From Acidobacteriaceae bacterium (GTDB taxonomy: Bacteria > Acidobacteriota > Terriglobia > Terriglobales > Acidobacteriaceae): 5,357 nt of DNA. Below are positions 1 through 3,981 of this stretch, one piece after another. Position 1 is the stretch's first letter. Every line of letters starts with the position of its first letter. The notes beneath the pieces were generated by a model. The model did not search any database. It was not told the origin of the DNA and saw only the letters and a program-made list of their open reading frames with translations. Both the position numbers and the translations under genes were made by a program. Location of the stretch: NCBI GenBank assembly GCA_003132825.1, contig PKYX01000541.1, positions 1 through 5,357 on the forward strand, given 5' to 3'.

Positions 1-368
1 GGCATGAGAAGCGGAGGTATTCGGTCCTCGACGAGTCCGGGTCCGGAGGGCCGGCAGAGACCCGGTGGGACATCGGCTGCTGCCGAGGCCCGAAATTTCG
101 GAAGCTGAAGTTCGAGATTCGCCACCGAACCCGTCTTTTTTGGGCGGTCGGGGCGAGAGGCGACCGAGCGAGAGTGCTCGAAAAGATTGGGACAAACGCA
201 AAGCGCAGCAGATGGGTGCGGTGATCGAGAAAAGGGAAATTCCAGACTTGCGCATGTTCCGCATTGAGGAGAGCGAAGAGTGGAGATGTGGATCGATACA
301 GTGAGGAGAAAGCAGTCAGAAGCGCCCCGCCTCCGGGTGGACCTGGCTCTGACTGACAGGCCCAGCCG
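1..368. other. Left-edge stretch with no confident gene
   Basis: I see no recognisable protein or RNA gene here. On the + strand one frame is open from the left edge to a TGA at 222-224 (about 73 residues, rich in Arg and Lys) and could be the 3' end of an upstream gene, but the peptide resembles nothing I know. A GTG-started frame at 65-304 is equally unconvincing. The - strand has no stop in any of its three frames from 1 to 315, so a - strand gene running off the left edge cannot be excluded. However, its possible ATG at 264 lacks a Shine-Dalgarno sequence and the translations look unlike protein. The + strand is purine-rich, which by itself depletes - strand stops. Confidence 0.4.
313..355. 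repeat. 8-bp inverted repeat before the VanZ gene
   Basis: CAGTCAGA (313-320) is perfectly complementary to TCTGACTG (348-355), with a 27-nt loop. The right arm ends 13 nt before the GTG start at 369. It could be a hairpin in the leader affecting translation initiation, an operator, or chance. No poly-T follows, so a terminator for an upstream gene is unlikely. Confidence 0.4.
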
Positions 369-1484
369 GTGAGCGAAACCAGCAGACCAAGATTTCTTCG
401 CTTCGCAGTTCTCGGATGGGGGATGGGTATTTTGCTGGCGGGTTTGTGGCCCTTCAACTTCTTTCCGAAAAACAGAGTGCAGTGGCTGCCACAGCAGAAC
501 GGCATCCATTTCGGGGGCTACGGGGAAATCTACGGCCCTGAGCCATTGCCGGTGCCCGAAAGAAACCCCGGCCCTCGATTGCTCAGCGTGGAACTGTGGC
601 TGCGGGGAGAAACGGGCTATCAAACCTTCAGCCCAATTCTTTCGCTCGATGCGCGAACCCGTGACCGGCGAAGCTGGACCGAGCGGTTCGTCATCGCTCA
701 GTCCCTTTCCGATCTGGTGGTGGAGGGGCAGTTTCAAGACAGCGACACCCCGAGCACCCGGCTGTATCTCGATCGCGCATGCCATGAGGGTAAGTCTCGC
801 TTTCTCAGCGTGACCTCGGGCCGCGAGGGCACGCGGGTATATCTCGAAGGGGTTCTCGTGCGAGTCTCTCCCACGCTCGGTCTCGCGGCCGACGATTTTT
901 CCGGAAGGTTGCTCGTCGGACACGGCACCTTCGGACAGGAGCCCTGGAGCGGTGACGTGTTGGGGCTGGCGTTTTACCCGCGGGTGCTTACCGCCCGAGA
1001 GGTGGCGGAGCATTACCGAGCCTGGCTGAACCATCAGCCGGAAGAACTATCGAAAGCGGGCGACGGCGGAGCGGTTTACCTGTTCGATGAACACCGGGGG
1101 CAGCAGATCCACGACCTGGCCGGCAGGATGCCCGACCTCACGATTCCGAGCAGGTTTCGTGTGCTACGTCCGGGCGTGCTGGAATTTCCCTGGCCGCTCC
1201 GCCCGTCTGATTTGCAGGATACGGCAGTAAACATCCTCGGGTTCCTTCCCTTTGGCTTCTTGCTCACCGCCTACTTTCGCGAGCTCGCAAACTGCGATCG
1301 AGGACGGGCGCTGGGGGTGGCGGTGGTGGTTGGAGGGCTGGCTAGTCTCGGGATCGAACTGCTTCAGGTGTACCTGCCAACCCGCGACTCATCCCTTTTG
1401 GACTTGCTGAACAACGTGCTAGGCAGCGGGCTGGGGGCCTTACTCGAGCTGCGCTTCCGCACCCGCTCTCGGGCAGGGTCCTGA
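369..1484 (+). CDS. VanZ-family membrane protein with LamG-like domain
   Basis: A 371-residue protein. Residues 9-32 form a hydrophobic N-terminal segment followed by WPFNFFP, an anchor seen before extracytoplasmic domains. Residues about 70-220 look like a LamG/concanavalin-type beta-sandwich (motifs VELWLRG, ILSLD, GRLLVGHGTFGQEPWSGDVLGLAFY, then VLTAREVAEHY). The C-terminus is a VanZ domain with three membrane segments (about 286-303, 315-336, 344-361). It carries the family pattern: N288 in NILGFLPFG, E330 and Q333 in GIELLQVYLP, R339, D345, then NN-G at 348-352. VanZ itself is known for low-level teicoplanin resistance, but most VanZ-domain proteins have no known function. The LamG-VanZ fusion occurs near exopolysaccharide/exosortase loci in Acidobacteriota (recalled association). 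The start is GTG at 369, which keeps the first membrane segment; an internal ATG at 423 would cut it. The ribosome site is weak (ACAGG). The binding ligand is unknown. Confidence 0.88.
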   Translation: MSETSRPRFLRFAVLGWGMGILLAGLWPFNFFPKNRVQWLPQQNGIHFGGYGEIYGPEPLPVPERNPGPRLLSVELWLRGETGYQTFSPILSLDARTRDRRSWTERFVIAQSLSDLVVEGQFQDSDTPSTRLYLDRACHEGKSRFLSVTSGREGTRVYLEGVLVRVSPTLGLAADDFSGRLLVGHGTFGQEPWSGDVLGLAFYPRVLTAREVAEHYRAWLNHQPEELSKAGDGGAVYLFDEHRGQQIHDLAGRMPDLTIPSRFRVLRPGVLEFPWPLRPSDLQDTAVNILGFLPFGFLLTAYFRELANCDRGRALGVAVVVGGLASLGIELLQVYLPTRDSSLLDLLNNVLGSGLGALLELRFRTRSRAGS

Positions 1485-1558
1485 TTCAGCTTCTGATTCC
1501 CTCCCTGAGCTCTGCGGAAAGTCCGAACGGCGGCGGGGAGGAAGCAAATGGGCACTGC
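1485..1558. terminator. Possible bidirectional terminator between convergent genes
   Basis: This 74-bp gap separates the stop codons of two convergent genes. TTCC-C-TCCC (1497-1505) can pair with GGG-A-GGAA (1536-1543) with one bulged C, giving an 8-bp stem around a 30-nt loop. No T-tract follows on either strand, so an intrinsic terminator is only tentative. A short direct repeat CTGATTC (1481-1487 and 1493-1499) straddles the VanZ stop codon. Confidence 0.25.
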
Positions 1559-2620
1559 CTAATAGTTGAGTCGTTCGGCGGGCGCCGCGGATCGAACCGG
1601 GGAGGATGCCTGAGGTAGCCTCTTGAGCCAAGCGGAGGCTTTGGTTTGCGCCTCCACGACCTGTTCGGTGGTGAGCGACTCGGCCAGCTTTCTTTTCGCG
1701 GCGCTGATCTCATCTTTCATGTCTAGGCTGGTGCGCTCAGATACCAGATACCACATATAAGCCGAGACCATGTCTTTCGGGGCGCCTTTTCCATGCCAGT
1801 ACATCCGAGCCAGTGCGATTTGCGCGGCCGGCTCGCCCTGATCCGCGGCCTTTTGGCGCCCGGCGAGAGCTCCGTCCACCGAGTCTGCCTCTCGGTTTTC
1901 ATTCTCTGGACCTGGCCCGGCAGCCGCGGACACCAAGGCGCGGGTGGCGGGTTGGCTTAGGGTGAGCGACAGCAGCTCCATGCGACTGGAGACCCCCAAT
2001 TTGTCAAACACGCGGAACAGGTAGTTCTTGATGGTGTGCTGGCTCAGGCCCAAACGTTCGGCAATGTCGCGATTGGTGAGTCCTTCGGCTAGCAAGTGGA
2101 TGACTTCAATTTCCCGCTTGGAGAGCAGGCTCAAGCCATTGGCGCCCACCGCGCGCACCGTGGGAGATGCCGCCAGCGCCTCGATGGCGAAGACCATCTG
2201 CTGCTCATTGGCCCAGATCTGGCCGGCGTACACCTGCCGGACGCACTTGCTGAGGGTTTCTAGCGATTCGTGCCGGCTGAAGACTCCGCGCGCCCCGGCT
2301 CGAAAAGCTTCCACGATGATCTCTCGTTTGGAGGAGTCCAGAAGAATGACGGCGCGGACCTCTGGGCGGGAAGCCCGCAGCTCGCGCAGAACCTCCAATC
2401 CTCGTAGAGGTTCTTCATCGAGATGGGAACTGATGACAACGACGTCAATGCTGTGGGTGGTGACGGCTTCGAGTAGATCGCGGGAGTGAGAGGCAGCTGC
2501 AATCACCTGCAGCCGGCGATCGCGCCGCAGGGCATCGGCCAACAGCTGAGTGTGGATGCGGGTATTGTCCGCAACCAGCACACGAATGCTGTTCTCCCCG
2601 GAGAGTTGGTCGAAGGGCAT
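1559..2620 (-). CDS. LuxR-type regulator: pseudo-receiver, HTH, Sel1-like tail
   Basis: A 353-residue predicted cytoplasmic DNA-binding protein. Residues about 12-135 have a receiver fold (IRVLVADN, DVVVISS, AVILLDSS, AFRAGARGVFSR). The usual phosphoacceptor Asp at the end of strand 3 is Ser64/Ser65, the acidic pair is Asp18-Asn19, and the conserved Lys is replaced near Arg116. Phosphorylation control is therefore unlikely. Residues about 163-222 are a clear LuxR/GerE helix-turn-helix (LSKREIEVIHLLAEGLTNRDIAERLGLSQHTIKNYLFRVFDKLGV, split here as LSKREIEVIHLL, GLTNRDIAERLGLS, HTIKNYL). After an acidic Pro/Glu/Asn linker, residues about 254-296 form a Sel1-like repeat (AADQGEPAAQIALARMY, HGKGAPKDMVSAYMWY), a TPR-like protein-binding element. 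The start at 2620 is chosen over an upstream ATG at 2671 because it has a strong GGAGGAG site and the longer form would overlap the promoter-like element. It is divergent from the antiterminator gene. The targets are unknown. Confidence 0.9.
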   Translation of the reverse strand: MPFDQLSGENSIRVLVADNTRIHTQLLADALRRDRRLQVIAAASHSRDLLEAVTTHSIDVVVISSHLDEEPLRGLEVLRELRASRPEVRAVILLDSSKREIIVEAFRAGARGVFSRHESLETLSKCVRQVYAGQIWANEQQMVFAIEALAASPTVRAVGANGLSLLSKREIEVIHLLAEGLTNRDIAERLGLSQHTIKNYLFRVFDKLGVSSRMELLSLTLSQPATRALVSAAAGPGPENENREADSVDGALAGRQKAADQGEPAAQIALARMYWHGKGAPKDMVSAYMWYLVSERTSLDMKDEISAAKRKLAESLTTEQVVEAQTKASAWLKRLPQASSPVRSAAPAERLNY

Positions 2621-2622
2621 AG

Positions 2623-2629
2623 CTCCTCC
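2623..2629 (-). promoter_or_regulatory. Strong Shine-Dalgarno fixing the LuxR/Sel1 gene start
   Basis: On the - strand GGAGGAG lies 2 nt before the ATG at 2620 (core GGAGG 4 nt away). The longer in-frame ATG at 2671 has no comparable site, so this decides the start codon. Confidence 0.75.
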
Positions 2630-2654
2630 AATAGCGATGCTCGATATACAGGCC

Positions 2655-2670
2655 CGCGAAAAACTTGCCA
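2655..2670 (-). promoter_or_regulatory. Sigma-54-like promoter for the LuxR/Sel1 gene
   Basis: On the - strand TGGCAAGTTTTTCGCG keeps the invariant GG-N10-GC of -24/-12 promoters and matches 9 of 13 defined positions of TGGCACGG-N3-TTGCT, including the whole TGGCA box. The -12 GC at 2657-2656 puts the transcription start near 2645, giving a leader of about 25 nt that contains the strong GGAGGAG site. GG-N10-GC is common by chance in GC-rich DNA; position is the main support, and a sigma-54 activator gene lies nearby. Confidence 0.5.
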
Positions 2671-2715
2671 TCGGACCGGCAGATCAACCCGCAAGTTACC
2701 TTGTCTACAGAAGCA

Positions 2716-2728
2716 GCCGCAACGCGGC
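2716..2728. repeat. Short palindrome GCCGC-AAC-GCGGC
   Basis: A perfect 5-bp inverted repeat with a 3-nt spacer, about 50 bp upstream of the -24 box of the - strand promoter-like element. It may be a dimer operator for a regulator of the LuxR/Sel1 gene, or chance in GC-rich DNA. Confidence 0.3.
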
Positions 2729-2731
2729 CGG

Positions 2732-2771
2732 GAGTCCTAAACAACCGGGGAGGAGTGGGACTGTTAGGCTC
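2732..2771. repeat. Imperfect dyad around CCTAA...TTAGG
   Basis: GAG-t-CCTAA-a-CA (2732-2743) pairs with TG-TTAGG-CTC (2762-2771) with two single-base bulges and an 18-nt loop. It sits about 60-100 bp upstream of the -24 box of the - strand promoter-like element. Its function is unknown; operator or hairpin are both possible. Confidence 0.3.
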
Positions 2772-2790
2772 TCTCTTGGGGGAGGAGCGA

Positions 2791-2820
2791 TTGCAACCGT
2801 ACCTACCAAAAATGCAACCG
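2791..2820. repeat. Direct repeat TGCAACCG, two helical turns apart
   Basis: TTGCAACCG (2791-2799) and ATGCAACCG (2812-2820) agree in 8 of 9 bases and start 21 bp apart, about two DNA turns, so both would face the same side of the helix. They lie roughly 150-170 bp upstream of the inferred start of the - strand transcript, a normal distance for a sigma-54 enhancer. Related copies lie at 2903 and 3220. Confidence 0.45.
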
Positions 2821-2902
2821 AATGACTACAAGTGGAATTCTACAGGATAACCAGCAGAACTGGCAATCAGGTTGATGTTACTTGCATACATCGTACCAAT
2901 AA

Positions 2903-2910
2903 GTTGCAAC
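2903..2910. repeat. GTTGCAAC palindrome, first copy
   Basis: A perfect 8-bp palindrome sharing TTGCAAC with the copies at 2791 and 3220. It lies about 160 bp upstream of the -24 box of the + strand promoter-like element. It is a candidate activator-binding site. Confidence 0.4.
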
Positions 2911-2933
2911 CTGTCTCCATATGAGATCCATTT

Positions 2934-2974
2934 ATGGGCCTGACCTAGGTATGGGGCTCTTGGTGGAAGCCCAT
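2934..2974. repeat. Two mutually exclusive hairpins sharing one arm
   Basis: AGCCCAT (2968-2974) can pair with ATGGGGCT (2951-2958, one bulged G, 9-nt loop). Its GCCCAT part can instead pair with ATGGGC (2934-2939, 29-nt loop). An 8-bp palindrome ACCTAGGT (2943-2950) sits between. The region is upstream of the predicted + strand start, so these would be DNA sites or belong to a longer transcript. The local complementarity is visible; any function is speculative. Confidence 0.3.
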
Positions 2975-2990
2975 TTCGAGGATCACGGGA

Positions 2991-3030
2991 TGTTATGTAA
3001 GTTATAGATAATAAGTTATTTATATCACTT
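2991..3030. promoter_or_regulatory. AT-rich tract upstream of the + strand promoter
   Basis: Only 7 of 40 bases are G or C, in an otherwise GC-rich region. The tract ends about 39 bp before the -24 box at 3069. Sigma-54 promoters often have a bent or IHF-bound segment here between enhancer and promoter, but I see no good match to an IHF consensus. It also holds sigma-70-like -10 strings (GATAAT at 3007), though without a matching -35 at the right spacing. Confidence 0.4.
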
Positions 3031-3068
3031 TCTGGCGGGATCCTGGAAGCCCGGAAACAGGTGGCGGC

Positions 3069-3084
3069 TGGCCCGGGGGTCGCG
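3069..3084 (+). promoter_or_regulatory. Sigma-54-like promoter for the antiterminator gene
   Basis: TGGCCCGGGGGTCGCG has the GG-N10-GC core and matches 10 of 13 defined positions of TGGCACGG-N3-TTGCT. Its -12 box is TCGC, as in the oppositely facing element at 2655-2670. Transcription would begin near 3095, leaving a leader of about 245 nt before the ATG at 3341. An AT-rich tract and TTGCAAC sites lie upstream, as expected for an enhancer-dependent promoter. The G+C-rich context raises the chance of coincidence. Confidence 0.5.
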
Positions 3085-3168
3085 AGTAAAACTATAGTGG
3101 TGGAGAAAGTACACCCTGGCGCATTGATACCATGAACCTATGGTAGAGGATCTCTTTTCTAGGAGACA

Positions 3169-3176
3169 GGCGGTAC
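3169..3176 (+). promoter_or_regulatory. ops-like element GGCGGTAC
   Basis: GGCGGTAC matches 7 of 8 bases of the GGCGGTAG core of the enterobacterial ops/JUMPstart element, the site where RNA polymerase pauses to recruit RfaH, a NusG paralogue. It lies about 75 nt into the predicted leader of a NusG-paralogue gene and overlaps the left arm of a hairpin. UpxY-type proteins are not known to me to use this exact site, so it may be coincidental. Confidence 0.25.
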
Positions 3177-3191
3177 AGAGACGATGTACCT

Positions 3192-3211
3192 CTTGCAGGC
3201 GCTTGCATGCG
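3192..3211. repeat. Tandem 10-bp repeat CTTGCAKGCG
   Basis: CTTGCAGGCG (3192-3201) is followed directly by CTTGCATGCG (3202-3211), with one difference. The 10-bp period equals about one helical turn, and both units contain TTGCA, the motif repeated elsewhere in this intergenic region. Confidence 0.45.
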
Positions 3212-3219
3212 ACGATACT

Positions 3220-3227
3220 GTTGCAAC
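3220..3227. repeat. GTTGCAAC palindrome, second copy
   Basis: Identical to the palindrome at 2903-2910. It lies inside the predicted leader, 9 nt after the tandem TTGCA repeat, and its right half forms the base of the third leader hairpin. It could be a DNA site (roadblock or repressor) or part of the RNA structure. Confidence 0.35.
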
Positions 3228-3340
3228 TGTCGCACGGGCTTCGACACAAGTTGTTCCCTCCCCTTGCCCGGTAACACCCAAATTCATTTCATGCACCATT
3301 TTCAAGCCCAAGCTTTGGATGGGACTCAGAGGGCGAAGCT

Positions 3341-3898
3341 ATGAGCGTTGGCCAGCATAGTTGGGAACTTTCTTCTCCAGCCGCCATTCTGGCTCCGGAC
3401 GGGGTCCAATGGTATGCGGTGCACACTCGTGCCCGCCACGAGAAGATGGTTGCCGACCGCCTGCGAGAACAAGGGATGGAATCGTTTCTCCCGCTGGTGA
3501 AGCAAACCCACCGCTGGAGCGACCGGCAAAAAACCGTGGAGTTGCCGCTATTCAGTTGCTACGTGTTTGCTCGCATGGCTGCCGGCGGCAAAGATCGTTT
3601 GCGGGTGTGCGGAACCCAGGGCGTGCTGCAAATCGTGGGCACGCGGGGAGCGGGTTTAGCGATTCCCGACGAGCAGATTGACGCGGTGCGCTTGCTGCTC
3701 GCCGAGCAACTGCCCTGTTCGAACCATCCGTTCCTCAAGATTGGGCAGCGGGTGCGCATTTGCGGCGGCGCCATGGACGGAGTCGAAGGTGTCCTGCTAG
3801 CAAGCAACGGCGACCGCACCCTGATCGTTTCCGTCGATGTGATCCAAAGGTCGCTGGCGGTGCGCATCGAGGGGTATCACGTGGAACCGGTCGAGTAG
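3341..3898 (+). CDS. UpxY-type NusG-like transcription antiterminator
   Basis: A 185-residue paralogue of the elongation factor NusG. Residues about 22-115 form the NGN domain that binds RNA polymerase (WYAVHTRARHEKMVADRL, FLPLVKQTHRWSDRQK, ELPLFSCYVFARM). A linker follows, then a KOW domain at about 132-185 (KIGQRVRICGGAMDGVEGVLL, split as KIGQRVRI and MDGVEGVLL), ending HVEPVE. Such paralogues (UpxY in Bacteroides, RfaH in enterobacteria, LoaP in Firmicutes) prevent early termination in long polysaccharide or natural-product operons. The length fits UpxY-type proteins. The start at 3341 has AGAGGG about 8 nt upstream; an ATG at 3319 is in another frame and gives only 13 codons. The gene has a predicted sigma-54 promoter and long structured leader, and is followed 83 bp later by a sigma-54 activator gene, probably co-transcribed. 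The operon it acts on is not in the window. Confidence 0.88.
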   Translation: MSVGQHSWELSSPAAILAPDGVQWYAVHTRARHEKMVADRLREQGMESFLPLVKQTHRWSDRQKTVELPLFSCYVFARMAAGGKDRLRVCGTQGVLQIVGTRGAGLAIPDEQIDAVRLLLAEQLPCSNHPFLKIGQRVRICGGAMDGVEGVLLASNGDRTLIVSVDVIQRSLAVRIEGYHVEPVE

Positions 3899-3981
3899 CT
3901 TCGCTTCTCTGCCTTTCAAGTTTTTCTATCGCAATTCTCGCATCCGAATTTCCGTGGGCTCCGAAGGCGACTTCTTCTTTT
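3899..3981 (+). other. Short pyrimidine-rich gap between antiterminator and activator genes
   Basis: An 83-bp spacer without a recognisable promoter. A T5 run at 3921-3925 is not preceded by a GC-rich stem, so I see no intrinsic terminator and co-transcription is plausible. The ribosome site for the ATG at 3982 is poor: AAGG at 3964-3967 is 14 nt away and the bases next to the start are a T/C run. No alternative start lies upstream in frame within this gap. Confidence 0.4.

Larger units (their letters stand above)
2621..3340. other. 720-bp divergent intergenic regulatory region
   Basis: There is no convincing protein gene between the divergent starts at 2620 (-) and 3341 (+). Open frames of 60-90 codons occur on both strands (for example 3025-3249 on - and 2550-2825 on +) but lack ribosome sites and resemble no family. 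Base composition drops from GC-rich coding DNA to mixed, with a sharply AT-rich core at 2991-3030. The region carries the promoter-like elements, repeated TTGCA/TGCAAC motifs and hairpins listed separately. Its length and repeat density are unusual for two regulator genes and suggest complex transcriptional and leader-RNA control. Confidence 0.7.
3095..3340 (+). promoter_or_regulatory. Structured 5' leader of the antiterminator gene
   Basis: Three hairpins occur in succession. First, TACCAT (3128-3133) pairs with ATGGTA (3140-3145), 6-nt loop. Second, GGTACA (3172-3177) pairs with TGTACC (3185-3190), 7-nt loop. Third, CAAC-TGTCG (3224-3232) pairs with CGACA-caa-GTTG (3242-3253), 9-nt loop with a 3-nt bulge. 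A C-rich, G-poor stretch follows (3251-3310: about 23 C against 6 G), resembling a Rho-loading site. It matches no riboswitch class I can recognise. The start of the leader depends on the inferred sigma-54 start. Feedback on its own leader by the encoded NusG paralogue is an inference. Confidence 0.4.

Noticed and set aside
66..81. TGGGACATCGGCTGCT as a sigma-54 promoter for the VanZ gene
   Set aside because: It has GG-N10-GC and 9 of 13 consensus matches, but lies about 290 bp from the gene in GC-rich DNA without other supporting signals.
2028..2489. 153-codon + strand open frame
   Set aside because: It is the shadow of the LuxR/Sel1 gene; Ser/Arg-rich product without a ribosome site or motif.
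2618..2671. Longer N-terminus (17 extra residues) for the LuxR/Sel1 regulator
   Set aside because: The upstream ATG has no ribosome site and would fall on the -24 box. The downstream ATG has GGAGGAG at close spacing and leads straight into the receiver fold.
2861..2876. Sigma-54-like TGGCAATCAGGTTGAT on the + strand
   Set aside because: TGGCA and TTG match, but the near-invariant -12 GC is GA, and the next + strand gene is 465 bp away.
3025..3249. Small Cys-containing - strand frame in the intergenic region
   Set aside because: No Shine-Dalgarno sequence and no zinc-finger spacing; an overlapping - strand frame is also open, and the region is better explained as a structured leader.
3319..3360. 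13-codon upstream reading frame overlapping the antiterminator start
   Set aside because: ATG at 3319 without a ribosome site of its own. Overlap with the main start could matter for translation, but nothing beyond its presence supports it.
3911..3930. Intrinsic terminator at the T5 run after the antiterminator gene
   Set aside because: No GC-rich stem precedes the T run.
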